A DNA stretch of 64,000 nucleotides from Phoebastria nigripes (GCA_035582835.1 JAYKAV010002442.1:4021984-4085983); one strand, 5' to 3'; shown: positions 25,261-39,600, counted from the stretch's first letter. The notes: generated from the sequence alone by a model not told the origin. A program made the numbers and translations.

Positions 25261-25430
25261 GTTGGTTGGTTTTTTTGTTTGGTTTTTGTTTTGTTTTGTT
25301 TTGTTTTTTGGGTTTTTTTTGTTTGTTTTGGTTTTTTGTTTGTTTTTTTTGTTTTTTGTTTGTTTGTTTGTTTTTGTTTGTTTGTTTGTTTTGTTGGGTT
25401 TTGGTTTTGGTTTTGTTTGTTTTCTTTTTC
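25261..25430. repeat. (GTTT)n/(GT)n-rich low-complexity block
   Basis: About 170 bp is made almost only of G and T on the plus strand, in GTTT, GTTTT and GGTTTT units with length slippage. The minus strand is A/C only. Long open frames across it are composition artefacts. Confidence 0.95.
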
Positions 25431-25583
25431 CTAGCTGAAAAAAAACCCCAAGCACACAAGCCCAGCCGAATAAGAACTCTTGAAATAACTAACGCTTGCA
25501 AGAGTTAAAATCGGTAGGAAAGTTTCTTGGCAGCTTAGAACTTCAGGCCAACAAAACCAGCTGTTCGTATATATACTTTACCT

Positions 25584-25720
25584 TCAAAATTAATGAAAAA
25601 AAAAAAAAAAAAACAGCAAAAATATTTAAAAAAAGTAATTACACGAAAGAACTGTAGGTAAAAATCGAGTTTTATGATCAGCTCAAAATTAATGAAAAAA
25701 AAAAAAAAAAAAAAGCAGCA
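25584..25720. repeat. Direct repeat of TCAAAATTAATG-poly(A)-CAGCA, 99-bp period
   Basis: TCAAAATTAATGA followed by a poly(A) run and CAGCA occurs at 25584 and again at 25683. The sequence between the copies is otherwise unique. It may be a tandem duplication mediated by the A run, or a microhomology-flanked insertion. Confidence 0.75.
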
Positions 25721-25961
25721 TAATGGACACAACTTGTTTAATCTAATGGCCAGAAATCAGGAGAGTAAACAGCACTTAGAGAAGAGGCATTCTGACATCA
25801 GACAAAATAGTTCGTCACTCGCACACTTCTAATTTGGAGGACTAGAAGAGTTTTATAATTCTCTAGGAAGGGAAGACAGAGAATGCAGTATCAAAGGCAA
25901 CTGAAAATTTTGTCTAGAAATACAATCAATTGCAGTTTTTGAAATGAAACCAGTTCTGAGT

Positions 25962-25980
25962 TTAAAAAAAAAAAAAAAAA
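25962..25980. repeat. Poly(A) tract
   Basis: An A run of about 19 nt follows GAGTTT. No retroposon body is recognised. Confidence 0.8.
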
Positions 25981-26880
25981 TCCAGGTAATTTGGATAATG
26001 ATTATTCTTTACTTCAATACAAGATATAACAAGGCCTGGAAGGGCTGCCCGGAGTCACTGCCTCCTGTCCTCCTGCCTGCCCTGGGATCACGTAATTCTT
26101 TTAAAGGAGTGCACTTGGCTTTGTTTGCTGTTCAAAAAAGGTCAGGTAACAACATAAAGGCCACCTGAAACTAAAAATGTGAAGCGCTAACGTGACAAAC
26201 ATCAATAAATTTTGAGGATCTATTGGAATATTACAAGCTAAGGCTNCCTTTAAAGATGAGGGAAATAGGTATTTCTATATAGATCCTCAGTGGTTTTATA
26301 AGTAGCACTACATCAGCTGAAACTACCAGAGGCAAATACCGTGGATGAGATTCAAAGAACCGACTCCAGCTGTGGTTAATCTCCTAGCATTAGGAGATGT
26401 TCAAAATCCAACCGAATACCGTTTTGCAGGCGTGCTACGAAGATGGTGTAAACCAGAAAAGAGCGTCTGCTGCTATAGATCTGTACACCTGCCTGAAAGC
26501 CAACACTAAGCCGTTCCTGGAAGACAGGCTTTTGGGAAATGGCTTGATCTTTGGCCAAAAGAGTCATGTAAGAAAAGCTCATATAGGAAAGATTTTGGAT
26601 AGATAGTTTTAGCTCGGCCTGGGACAGGAGCAGAGACCATAGGCAGGCTGATGGTGGAAACACAGTGTGTCGAAGGTATATGAGCTTGTGTTCCTCTTTC
26701 CCATCTCCCCATCTAAACCCATACCAGCAGACTTCTTTCCTCCACTGTCCTTGCAAGAAGTTTTTTTGCTTTGCAAAGTAGCAAAGGGGCATCTTTCCAG
26801 TCCCTGAATTAAAGACTAGGTTATTAAATCACCCACGTCTCATTTGCCACAGTAAATTTGAGCAGAAGAAAATACCTACT

Positions 26881-26882
<2 letters not shown>

Positions 26883-26925
<43 letters not shown>
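26883..26925. repeat. Poly(A) tract, 43 nt
   Basis: This is the longest uninterrupted homopolymer in the window (43 A). It could be a retroposon tail, but no body or target-site duplication is recognised. Its true length is uncertain because such runs assemble poorly. Confidence 0.9.
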
Positions 26926-26928
<3 letters not shown>

Positions 26929-29826
26929 CTTGGTAGATCAGCACCAGCAGATGACCTTAATAAACGAGGCCCTAGCAGCTCCCAGTAGTTTTTTCTACAA
27001 TAAGTTAAAACTATTTGACAAGATGGTAAATGCATGCCAGAAGCTGATGGTCTCATCTAAGCACAGGCTCCCCGCTGCTGCTAATGCTAGTAACGCCACA
27101 AACCCGGGGTAACATTAGCTGGAAAGTTTTAGAGTTCCCTCAGATAGCCAGGGGTATAGATTTCTAGGATTAAAAAGGCAAGAAAGCCTGGGATCTTACA
27201 CCAGAAAAGCGCCCTATCATTTCCTCCGTTTTCCTCTCTCCAAAATTCACACGGCTCTTCACTGCACAACGCAAGAAAACAAAATAAAACACAAACTCAT
27301 TATTCCACCTTTGCCAGCTGCTTTTCCTTGCGATGAAGCTTCTTTTTTACCATAACGTTCCCATCGCAGACGCGTTGCGAGCCTGGCCTGCTGCAGCACT
27401 GCCGCCCAGCCTGGCTTGCATTTTTTTTGGAAGAGAGGGGCATAGAGAAGGCATAGTGAGAAATGAGCCTCGCTTTGCTGGATTCTTTCCTGGATAAAAG
27501 GTAGGAACTCCTACCAAACCCCACGGCGCTTGCGGCCAAAAGCGTTCCCCCGGCCAACGATGTGACACCAGGTCACTTGACGCAGGGAGCTTAACAAAAG
27601 GAAAAAAAACCCTCAGAGTTTACTCGTACTTTTGAGTGAAAACAGGCTGCTAAAAATTGCACTCGAATTAAAGAGCATTATAGTGTGGAAACTGAAATCT
27701 CATCAGATATTCCACTGGAAAACAGAAGGAGCGACTTCTCCAAGCGCGAGCCAGCGCTGCTGCTCTTGGAGAGCGACGGGGAGCCAGCAGCCAAGGGGCT
27801 GGACAGGCTTGCCCAGCTGAACAAGCCTCACTTTTTTGGATGCTGCTGAAACTTGCCACTGTTGCTGAAACCCTGGCTTTGATATGCGCTTCACGCAGAG
27901 GAGATAGACGTGGGGCAGGAGAGATGACGGGGGAAAGGGAGCGCAGAGAGATAGGAAGGGAAAGGGGCTGCTCTGTTCCCGAAACCCCTGCCTACCCCAT
28001 CCCTCGTGAAAAGGCTCCTTCAGCCAGACCTATCTGTCAGTCTCCGATCTGCCTTTCAAGATTATGATGCTCTTTGATTTTATTCATTCCTGCTGGAGGT
28101 TTTGCTTAAATATAAACAGCAGAGCAGTTCAGCGGGAATTAAAAAAATACAAATAAAAAAAAAAAAAAGAAATAAGAAATTCCCCAACCCTCCAGGCACA
28201 TTTTAAAACACATTAAAAAAGACACAACAGTAACAGCTTCATACATACCACAGCTGCAGTGATTTGGAGCAAAAGTAAGGAACNTTAAATGTGCTAGTGT
28301 TTTGTTTTAAAATACGGCCGATAGACTTCACATTCAGGCAGGACCCCTCTACAACACCGAAATCTCCCCTTCTTCCCCCTGAAGGAGAGTGAGAAATTCA
28401 GTGATTCCCGCTTTTCCCACCTTCATTTCTGCTCCTCCATCTCCTCCACGTGCTGGGCAGGCTGGACTCCGGGAGACCAGAGGCTTTTGTGAGGTCCCCA
28501 GGACTCTGGGAAACACAGGCAGCTTTACATTAGGATTTACAACCAGTAGGTGAAGAACAACTCAAGAGGTGTTTTATTACTTGTGATGAGGGACTATCAA
28601 AGAAGCCACAGGGTACTTTGCCAACTGTTTGGTGTTGTTTCTTTAGTTCTTATTGGCAGCGGTCTTGGTTATTGCTCTATTTTTCTTTCCCCTCCCACTT
28701 GCTTATCTTTCATCTTACAGCCTCCGACATTGACTTAATTGCAACACACTGTATGTTGGAAATTAATCCACACAAATGCTGAAGAAATTTCAGCTGCTAA
28801 AAGGAAAAAAGAAAAAAAGGCAGCAGCTCAAGCTCCTGACACGCACAGGCCAAAATACTACTCCAGCACTTTATCACAGCCCTGGTCTTGAACTTCAGGG
28901 GTCCCGGTAATCCCGAGCCAAGGACGCTCAGCTCAGTAGCACCTCTTTTCGATTCTGCCCTGCCAGCACCAGGGCTACAGTGAGACGAAAGAAGAACCAG
29001 AGATGGGACCCTTCAGTTGACCAACCCGCAATCGAGAAGCTCCCCCCGTAAAAGATGAGGATGCCCACAAACCTGTGAGCTGTATTCCTTTTTAACCTTA
29101 ACCCAGATGCTTTTCTATTTCCTCTGTTCAGAAGAGGAAAGTGTACTGTCTTTGCCTGAAGTCAGCTCTGCAAGTCTCTCGAGCTACCAGTGAAGGCAGA
29201 AGGCTCTTTTGCACAGATTTTGACATTTTTTATTTTCTGGTTTGAAACACGGCCGAAGGATGAACAGCTTTTCCTTCGGTAAGCGCAGGGCTTTAACAAC
29301 GCGTCCCACCTTGCGATTAACAGTAATGTCTTGGTTTCTTGACTCTTTTGACATGAAGGATGGAATCAGATAACCAGTGAAACAGCATGTGGAAACTATA
29401 CGTACTTACCGTATTCTTGTGCTTTTAGCATTTCTCAAATACTGCCCAAAATAAAAGCTCAGACTTGCATTGTGAGTGGCACGTGTACAATCTCTGTGAA
29501 GGACAAAGCAATCTGCCAATTTAAGAAATGGAGGTGAATGTCTACTGACACTCATTTCCACTGTGCGCAAATAAAGGGGCCCAAACCAGGGGAGTTGTTT
29601 TATAGCATCACAAACGTCAATAGAGATGGACTAGCTGCCTGTGTAACTTAAACAAAAATGAAGAGAGAGGTGGTGTACGCTGTTAACCTATGCTGGAGGA
29701 TTTAGAAGCAAATAAACCTCTATTAATCTTTTCTGGCTTGTATGTACAGATGTTTTACTTTTTGTAACGCTATTTCAAGTTAGACCCAGATGTTGTAAAT
29801 CAAGCTGTAATGCTCATTAAATATTT

Positions 29827-29850
29827 AAAAAAAAAAAAAAAAAAAAAAAA
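29827..29850. repeat. Poly(A) tract, 24 nt
   Basis: The run follows CATTAAATATTT. An ATTAAA hexamer about 10 nt before it resembles the end of a polyadenylated transcript, so a processed retrocopy of an unknown RNA ending here is possible. The upstream 500 bp show no recognisable protein. Confidence 0.75.
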
Positions 29851-32026
29851 CTTTATTCCATCCCTTCAGCATTCCAAGCAGCTCAGCAGGGCAGAGCACC
29901 CACCCTCTGCAGAGAGCGTGGATGGCATACTTGACCCTGGCAACTACACACAGTTCAAGCAGTGGAGCTCTTTGTAAATGGCTTCTCCTCAAGCCAAGAC
30001 AGAGACTTCCAGACTAGTGTCTCTCTGAAACAGGAGGCACTGGTGTATATAAAATGCACCCGCTTTCTGAGCTGACGATAACCACAAGTATTGGACCATG
30101 TATGTAGTTCTTTTTAGAACCAGATTTTTTTTTCTTCTCTCTCCGTTGAGAGCTACAAGGCATTTTGGATACCAAAACTGAATTTAAAAAGTACTAACAA
30201 TTTTTCTTTAATTTTTTTTTTTTTTTTGGTAAATTCTATCTTCACCAAGAATCCTTCATGTTTATGAAGTTCCCTGTTCACCTTTTCCATAGATTACAGT
30301 TTGCAGTGACCGTTCAATTCTATGCAGACTGCTATGTAAATAACCAGGTTAAGCCCAAGCAAACATTCACCTTATTTTTCCAATCCCACCGTTACTTTTG
30401 TATTTACTCCTGTTTATTTTCTGTTTTCCAATGCCTTTTCTTGGGCTTACAACCATATTAACTTGCTACTACAATCCTTTCTATTACCAAATTGTTTAAA
30501 AGAAATACCTATGCTTTTATGTAATAAAACATGAAAAACCCCAAAAGATAGAAAACTGCAGTCCAGTGTAAATCGTGATGGGACACTGATAACAAACGAA
30601 CCTTATTCATGCCAGATAAAGCAACAAATCCTCATTTAACACACCAAATAATTTATCCCTAGCCAGAAAGACACTCAGTCCGACATTCAAACGGCCGTCT
30701 TTGTACGTACAGAGAAGCTGCCAAGTCTCCATACTTGAATGATCTCATAGACTCTGGAAAAAAAAAGAAAAACAAAACATGTTACCATACTAGCTGAATA
30801 CACAGGGGCATAAAAGGATCGACTTTAAAGCATTTTAGTGGTTTGGGTCCTAGAACAGATCTGTAGACAAGCTTTGGGAAAAGTTATGACCACAAAGTCA
30901 CAGAAAAACAAAAGACCTAAGCAAAACCTCCTTTAAGTTTTCTCTCCCACAGCAGTGCTATCAATGAAGAATAACCACCCCTAAATACCTATTGCTGTTC
31001 TCTCCCCTACTCATACCAAGCGTAACTCGTACATGTTTCACAAACAAGGAAAAGGTACGTAACAAATTATAACCGCTGTCGGAGAAGTGTAAAGGCAGTA
31101 ACGTTTTTCTCTGAATCATCAGAAAAAGGTGATCGGTTTTCATCTGTGATGCCTTTCCCTCTTGGTGTCAGCGAGGCATTGCTTAGTTAGAAGGGAAAAG
31201 GAGAACAGGGGACGACATGGATACAAGCGAACAAGAGGACATTGATCCGTGTGCTGCTACCTAGGAGAAATATCTGTGAGCAACCCAGTCGGCTTGGGCT
31301 TAGTACTGAGCACAGATAGTTACTGAGCTCAGCTTGGTTCCCAGCTGTGTACACTGGACCTGATCCTCTACTTGGGTAAATTTCCGTAGTTCAATTAGGC
31401 TGTGAGCGATGACAATTTTACCAGCTGGAGACCGGCTACATTTGGGGTTTTTAAAAACACTGCGGTGCCTTTCATCACGCGACTGCACATGGGAAACCGA
31501 CTTTGAAAGAGCACACGAGGTATGTCTTATCATGCTCAGATGAGACAAAGCCAAGCAGAAATCTCAGGATTAAACAGCAACCGATAGGTTTGGATTTCTC
31601 CTTTGCCAGTCGCTAGGTCAGGATGGGCTGAATTTCCAAATGCGCCTCATACTCAAACTCCCAGTTGACAAGAGAGACTCAAACAGTCCATTATACCACT
31701 AAAAATTATGTCCCTTGAAGTGTTAAGCCAGGCACCAAGTATGCATAACCAATCGTAAAAAAACCCCAGGCGTAAGTCACTTGCTTCGCCTCACATAGTG
31801 CATAAACTGCACAACATGGAAAAATAACAGGGAATATTACGGAGAGATAAGGTGAATTTTCTTGAAGCCTTACATACAGTTATCTACAGTTTAACTTAGT
31901 ATTTCACCATACTGTTTCACTGCTGCTTTTCACAAACGAGGAAAGCGACATCAGATGCAAGAATCAGCTCAGAAACCGTCTCGGCATCCCTCACTCCATC
32001 TCATCCTCTCTGTGCTGCTCCTGTGC

Positions 32027-32205
32027 AGCGAAGTCGCCAGCATTTCGCAAGATTCATCCGCATGACCGAAACGGCACCGATACTGCCGCGTTTTGTGCGT
32101 TTGAACCTGCGGTGTATAATCTCAGCTCTCTTCGTCTACGTGTGGGGACTAACCAGCGTAGCCGCGCATGTATGGACCAAGCCGTGCCGGGCCATCGCGC
32201 CCTGC
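32027..32205. other. Isolated CpG-dense patch
   Basis: I counted about 20 CpG dinucleotides in roughly 180 bp of only moderate G+C, so CpG is at or above random expectation, while the surroundings are CpG-poor. It lies about 18 kb from the FAM20B promoter and 16 kb from the RALGPS2 stop. A 115-codon plus-strand frame crosses it without a recognisable product. It could be a small orphan CpG island or promoter, or a young insertion. Confidence 0.65.
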
Positions 32206-33511
32206 TGCACACCTGCAGGTAGTTCACACTCAGCGTACAGCTCTGGAATCTCTCTCTCTAGTCCTCTCTGCATAAATCAAGCAGCAGGGAGGCTCAGAAA
32301 CATGACGAATACGTTGGCTAGAATATCTCCTGCTGTAAAGACACAGGGAGGAAGGGGGATACTAAACTAACCTTGCCTTGGATGGAAAAGCAGCTGGAAT
32401 TTAATGTTCTTGGAAGCCAGCCCTGGCTGTTCAGACATGGATCTGCCAGGGAAGTCCCCAGCGGAGGCATTGCTCATTCTCCAAAACTGAAATGTCAAGA
32501 GAAAGCACTGGAAATCATTAAGCACTCCGTTCAACATTTCTTGAACAATCTCAGGCGGGGGACGGGGGGGGGAAAAAGCCTCTCAACCACAAACAAAACA
32601 GAAACAAATTCTCAGTGTTAATACAAAACAGAGAGGGGATCATCAGGAATCTGAAGTGGGATTTTGCTTAATCGTGTCAATCTGAAATGATACAACATCA
32701 AGCCAGCCTTAAAAAAAATGACAAGAAGGAAGAGAGCAGAAAGATAAGAAAAGAGAAGTAAACAGAACTGTGTTTGGCCTGGGTTTTCCGGGACTTCAGT
32801 ATTACAGCCCACCTCGTGCAGCTGCCCTGCACCAGCCACACCACCCGCAGGCGGCAAGCTGTGCTTGGTCACCATGAACTCAAAGCAAAAGAGAAATGGT
32901 GATCAAACAGAAAGCAGCACGGAAAGCCTTCCCCTGGAGAAGAGCTAGCAGATCCCGCAAAAGCTATATCTCACTGGCCCAAACCCCATTTGGAAGTACG
33001 TCGCTACTTTTCCTAGAGTTCAAATTAAGAAAAAAAAAAAGGAGGTCATTTTGCCATCTGCTACAGAAGCGCAGCTCTAGAAAAAGCGTGCGAGAGTTTT
33101 AAGCCTATACCGATTTAGACACAGGTACCAACTGGCTATTACAGAAGTACGTTTCTGGAGTTCGTACTCCCCAGCCCTTCCAGGGCAAGGGAAGATTTTC
33201 TTACAGATGNGCCTCTCCTCCAAACACTTCGCTAGCGAGGTACCTTCTACATCACTGACGGAAAGGCATAATTAGTACTGAATTTTGATGCCGTGCTATG
33301 GAAATACACACCATGGGAACCACCACCTTTCAGCAGAAATATAAATGACTAAGCCATGCCCATTGAAATAACTAAAAACCCATTGGCCATTTTTGCAAAA
33401 CCAGAGGCAAACTTGGTAAGTGGCAGGTTAAACTGGATAGGTTTTTTTCGTTTGATGGCAGAAAGATTTGTATGTCCTAACAAAATAGGGTTCTGTATTT
33501 TATGAGTTGGG

Positions 33512-33549
33512 TAAACTGGTTGCTCAGTGTTGGCTAAACTGGTTGCTCA
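33512..33549. repeat. Partial tandem duplication, 23-bp period
   Basis: TAAACTGGTTGCTCA occurs at 33512-33526 and 33535-33549, separated by GTGTTGGC, with similar TTGGG-type flanks after the second copy. Confidence 0.85.
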
Positions 33550-33642
33550 CCATTGGGTGACCCAATAGGTGCCAGGAACAATTTCTCTTTTTCTGTATGA
33601 TCAGTAAAGCATTTGGCAATCCCTTTTGGATGAGAGCTGTAT

Positions 33643-33643
<1 letters not shown>

Positions 33644-33676
<33 letters not shown>
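33644..33676. repeat. Poly(A) tract, 33 nt
   Basis: An uninterrupted A run follows GCTGTATC. No retroposon body is recognised. Confidence 0.9.
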
Positions 33677-33678
<2 letters not shown>

Positions 33679-36600
33679 AAATCACTGTTGTACTCAACTG
33701 AAGTGTTAAATTCTCAGGAATCGACTGAGAAAGTGCTCCACATTAGCTAAACTTGACCCCCCCCCCCAGTTAGGATTAGTAACATTTCTTGCAACGCTGG
33801 AAAACACAGGTAACAACATTTTCCTGAATGGTCCTACTGAGGACCACTGCACNTTGATGAAGCATTTAGTCTCACGGCAACAGAAAAATGGACTTTATCC
33901 TATTCCCTGAATGCCTGGAGAGGTTCTGCCTAAAAAGCTGCTACAGGGCAGATGGAAGGGGCAGGTTTTGAAGCAGGCTGGAAGAAGAGTGCCTCTGCCC
34001 AACGCTGCCGAAAAGCTCATAAAGACAGAGCACAAGGTGTACGTGAATCCAGTAGCTGCTGCTATGGAGCATCAGACGGGGACTGAAAGGATCCCCAACA
34101 GCAGTCCTGAGGGCAGCCTGGCACAGCCGTGCGACTTCTTTGAGGGCTGGGGAAGGAAACAAGAGAAGCAGAAGTCTGAGGTACGAGAGAGGATTTCCCA
34201 AATTTGTTTATACACATGTATTAATGGACACGTTCCAGCAGAAAAGATAAATATTGCTTTTAAAAAAAACCAAAAAANCAAAAAAAACCAAAAAAAANCA
34301 ACAAAATGAGAAACAGCCTTTGTGCATTGGGATGAGACACCTTTTCCCAGAACAGGCTTCCAAGCAGAAACAAACCACATTTATTCCAATATCTAGCAGC
34401 GTACCTTGGATTTAAATTGACAGAATCTTTTTAAAAAAAAAAAAAAGTTTTATCCTCCCACAAGCTGACTGTTATAGCAATTTTCATCTAAAGCAGCAGC
34501 AGATCACCAAGACAAACATATTCACAGGGATTTCCTGTCAAAAGACACTCTAATACAAACATATTTTTACTGGGAGAAAATAAAGTTCACTTGTGACATC
34601 AGCAGAACACTATTTCCATTTAAAATGAAGAGCGTGGCAACTTCGGTTTTAATGGAAATTAAAGTGTGCTGGCACTGTCAACTAACTGTAAAGCCACTGG
34701 AGGGTTTTGTTTAATTTTTAATTTAAAAAAAAAAAAAACAAACAACTTTGGAACGGGACATATTGTCAATACTTTTACAGATCCAATCCCACTTTCCGTG
34801 TGTGCTAATGGAACCCTTACAGTTTTCGATTCACATGACTTAAATTTAGGTTACCACAAAAAAGAAAATGTGTAATGACTTCAGATCTTTAGCCTGATCT
34901 TTTAGGGAAAATTAAAAGAACATTTTTCCGTAGCTTGTAGTTACTTATGCACAAAATATCTGTTTGTCCGTTGTTCTGATTAATCTTCTAATACTAACAA
35001 AGGAACCAGAGTCCATCTTTGGAGAAGTTGCATCAGTTAAACTTGCATTTTCAGAATAGCTGAGACCCCCCACAATTTAAATTAAGATAAACAGGGGCTC
35101 ACAGGCATTTGAAACCTCCAATTCGTTGATGTTCAGACATCACAACTTGAAAATTTTCATCTCACAAACTTGAATTTCGATAGAAGGCATAACCTAAGGC
35201 AATTCTGGGCTACCCTCTGAGCTCCCAGAAAGCGGCAGATTTCAGTAAGAGTCGCACCGTTCCAGCCAGGCATACTTGTCCTTGCAGTACAATTGGACTC
35301 AAATTAATATTTTGTACTGCTTACAAACTAGAACTAATATGACATTTTAAAAAGTACCTTTAGAAGATGACATTTCCTTCGATATTTAAGTCTCTGAGAT
35401 GGTTCGTAAGAGACCGCAGCCCAGAAGAGACTTCCTACATCGCTAAGTGCTGTCTCGTGGGATTGCAGACATCTAAGTAGCAGTATAATTTCTTTCATGA
35501 TCTGACTAAGCCCCACAAAAAAAAAAAACAAAAACCCAAAACCAAAACCACAGTTAGGGGTTTGCTCCCCACTGCTCCTTTGAGAAGCTGTAACAGAAAC
35601 TTTCCCTCCCTGACGGTGTGAAACCTATCTTTTTTTTATGGCCAGTTTACGCACATTTGTTCATGTGACAACCTTCCCTTACTTCAGATGTTTCTTTTCC
35701 AATTCTTGTGTTCCAGGATATGGGTAAAGAGCCTCTTCAAGTTTCACAACGTGGGAATAATACATTTTTGAAATACTGAAGTGAATTAGGAAGTAGATTT
35801 AAAACAGTAACATAACCTTAAAATATGGAGTGTTGGGTGCCTAAATAGCTCTTTAAAATGAACCATGAGAAATTAAAATTCATCTAGTTACCAACATTCA
35901 AAACAGCATTGACTTAATCCAATTTGTTATTTCCTTGCCAGCAGCATATTTTTACTTCAGTCTCTCTACCTATTACATTTTCATTGCATATCCTTGACAC
36001 TGAAGGAACAAATACTGGGTTGATATCATCAGAGCATTCAATGTCATTATCTAACTAGAAGTGACAGGCAGAACAATATATTAAAGAACTCGTGCTTAAC
36101 GGAAGGGCTCCACGAGCTCAAGGTGAACCAGCCTGATGCACCACAAAAGCCTCCTTTGGAAGCTCTTCATGCACGCACAGCAGCAGGAAAACACCCCGCT
36201 GTATTTGCTCGTTTACGTTCAGCACTGAAAAAGCAGCACTTCAAGGATCACAAGGCAACACAAAGCACGGACTTCTAGAAAATAATAAACATATAAGCCT
36301 TGCAGGCTTTGTTACCTCCTTTTACTCTTGAAAAGGACCACAATTTGGGGGTGAATTAAGAGGTTTGTGTACTTTCCTTTTTACACTCGGACCTAATCAA
36401 TCATTTTTTCCTTACCTTTTTAATTTGAACAAAACTATCGTACTCGTATTTTCCCTGGCCGCTTTTACGCAAACAGAATGGCAAGAGGACCAATGGCTTA
36501 CCCCTTCTGAGACTGGCAGAAGACTTAACAGGAGCAGCAGGCGCTCTCACAGTCGTCCAAATGCACTATTAATCTTAAGTAAATCACTTCTTGGGAGCAT

Positions 36601-39600
36601 TACCTGATGTGCTATTGGAAAGTTTTCAGCTCAGTAAGCTTTGTCTAGAGTCTATTTTCTTATAGTGGTTTTGATATTATAAGCTTCTTTGAGTGCAAGA
36701 GATCGTTCTGTCTGCATGGAGCCCCGCCGAAATCCCTGGAGTTCTACTTCCATATACACCGATCTACAGCCCTGGCAGTACCAGGGTTTAAATGATTTAG
36801 CTTGCCCAACATTTTTTTTCTCAGTCTGGCTGAGAGACACGGCCAGGCCACCGATGGGCTTTACCTCCACACATCATCTGTGTCAAAAACTATGATTTAA
36901 ATCAGGGTAACGGATATACTTTTGCCAGAAACACTGGAGCAGATGTGCTCTGACAAGTTCTTGCTTGATTATTTTATGCATTTCTAACCCATTGGAAAGT
37001 GCGCTGGATATAATCTCAGCAGAGCTGGCTTAATCTCCAGCCTGGCACTATTACTGTTGCACACTGAACACAACACTTTCTACTTCTCTGCTGTGCCTCA
37101 GTTTCTCCATCCGTAGCACAAGGACAGTATGATACCAGTTTCCTCTGTAAGGCACCCTGAGACCAACTGATGAATCCCATGGTAAGAGCAGACATATTAA
37201 GATTGCCAAGATTAAGAACTGGGCAGTAAGGCATCACCACACTCTTGAGGAACAGCTTCCCCCGAAATCTTATAACCACCAAGTTACTTAATTTGACAGC
37301 TCTCATTCGGCCAACTGTGATTGGAAGAACAGCAGCACAAGGAATATGATTTAAGCAAGATGTTGTTTAGTAAATATTTATTAGATACCATAGTAGCAAG
37401 CATGCTATGTCTCTGTATAATGGCTAGCAGATATTCTCAGATAACCAAATGGCTAATACATTTATCCTGAAATAGTTTCCTTATTCCAACACCTCACAAA
37501 TTAAATGCAAAGCTGTGTGCAGTAACCTTATGTGTAGACATTACATGAGCTATTTTGACTCTTAAAAATAAGTAATAATATACAGNTGTCTCTGACAAGA
37601 TGTAAACCAAGATTTAACACAAAGCCCGGGGCATATTTCACATTGGCTTTAAGTTGGTGCGTTCATGCCACGTTGGTTCTGCTCTTTATCATCTCACATG
37701 CACAGCTTCAACCCCTTTTTGAAAAACATTCTTTCTAGAACAGGGACCGAAAGCACCACATCTCCCCTCCCTCTGTCCACTCCCAAATACACTTAGGGAT
37801 TTATAAAAAAGTAAGCTTCAGACAAAGGGCTTTATGTACAACCTTGCTTCCAGCTGACGGTCACAGAACTCCTACAGCTTTGGTGGTGTACAGTACTGCA
37901 GGCAAGAGACATCAGGAACGGATCCTCATTTCTCTACAGCTGTGGTATCCAGAGGCTACTAGAAGCAAGACTCTAGGTTAAATTAAAACTGAGCAAGTAT
38001 ATGGAGAATATGATCCTTATTTTCTATCTGGCACTTTTCTAGTGAGTGTCAAAGAGGTTCAGTACAAAAGAATGCCAAATGTGCTGTTGAATATGGTCTC
38101 TCCAACCCATTACGCCCGATACATTTCGGGGCATGCTACACGATGGCTATGAAGTATCTCGATGTATATGACTCCTCACAAATGTGGAAAGACTGGATCC
38201 TTTCTAGAAGGACCAAGATGATCCTTGAGCCATTCAGTTGCTACCCAGTCTTCAAGAGGTTCATTCTGCAAGGGAAGGTGGGGCTGTTGAGAGCTCCCAT
38301 GTAATCCCTTGTGCTGTCAAGCAAAGGCTTCTGGGTCAAAACAAGATTAGAAATGGCGTTGGTATGTGTTACTTTTTTAATTATTNTTTAATCTTACCTG
38401 AGAAGTCCCTACAGCTCTCAACTGTGCTGACTGTGGGCCTGTTCAGTAATCCAGATTACTGAAATAGTCAACATTAAGAAGTAAGCTTCTGGAGGAGGGT
38501 TATTTTAAACATACTTTTCAACATAGATCTCAAATATTTTTATTATCAGAAGTGTTTTAATTTTCATTAACATACATTTGGATTTATTACATCAAGGAAA
38601 CTAAGAGATTAGCAGAAACATTTACATTACTACAGCCATCATCATATTGGATGAAATTAAGAAAATGAAACTATAAAGCTTTCAATACATAAGCCACTCA
38701 TTAAGTGTCAGAAGTTACTTACCTTGCTAAAAGTTCACTCCTCATCTGCACGCTGTAGGTCTANTCTTTCCTCTGAAGCCTCTGATACAGGTATTGGAGA
38801 CAGGGCAGTAGAACAAAAGCAGCACTGGTGTAACAGTATAGATTTCATACTGATGGGGAACTGATCACTGGGGTGAGAGCGACTCGAGTTTAGTAACTGC
38901 CTATACACAGTACTTGGGATACGTAGCGCAAGTCAAAAGTTTGTAGAATGCTTGCTAATACCAAATATCCCGAAATCAAGAAACGTAATAGATCACAATT
39001 ATCCCATTTAGACTGTCTTGTTTTGAATAAATCTTAGATACGTGTTTATACTCATTAAAGAGCATACTGCTGTTTCAGCATTGGGAACTCAGAATTTGCA
39101 TATGCTTTTCCCAGTTCTATCATACAACGCTACTGAGCCATTCACAATACCATAAATTTTTCTCTAAGCCACTGCTTTGGGATTGCTCCTGTATGAGGCA
39201 ATGGCTCCCTCTTCTCATGCTTGCTCACTGTATTTCCATTCATCTTTGCCTATAGAATGAGCCGCTTTCTATATTCCAGACAGTCGTTCTAAAACATAAA
39301 GAAATTCTGCAGTCAGGTAGCGAGCAACACAAGCCACAGTCCACTCTTGGCTGTAATGTGCATCTTCATCAAGCAATGAATTATTTAAATACTTAGCTAT
39401 ATTATTTGACCTTAAAACAGTTCAGCTCCTTATCCCTTTTCCATAATGAAAGTGAAGCATTTTCCTACCTGAAAAGAAAATGAAAGATACATTAGCACTT
39501 TGCTGCTGGCTGTATTCTTGTATGAGGTCTCTCTTTAGCTTAAAAAATGGCTCGGACTCATTTTGTGTTTTGCTACACATAAAAAAAACCCCTTTTTTAA

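Noticed and set aside
25214..25508. Long frames rich in Phe/Leu or Lys/Asn/Thr
   Set aside because: They are translations of the (GTTT)n low-complexity block.
26858..27112. Poly-lysine frame with following peptide, considered as a retroposed gene
   Set aside because: The lysines come from the 43-nt poly(A); no gene body, target duplication or known protein is visible.
33911..34309. 132-codon plus-strand frame, considered as a processed pseudogene
   Set aside because: I could not match it to any protein; it ends in an A/C low-complexity run with unresolved bases.
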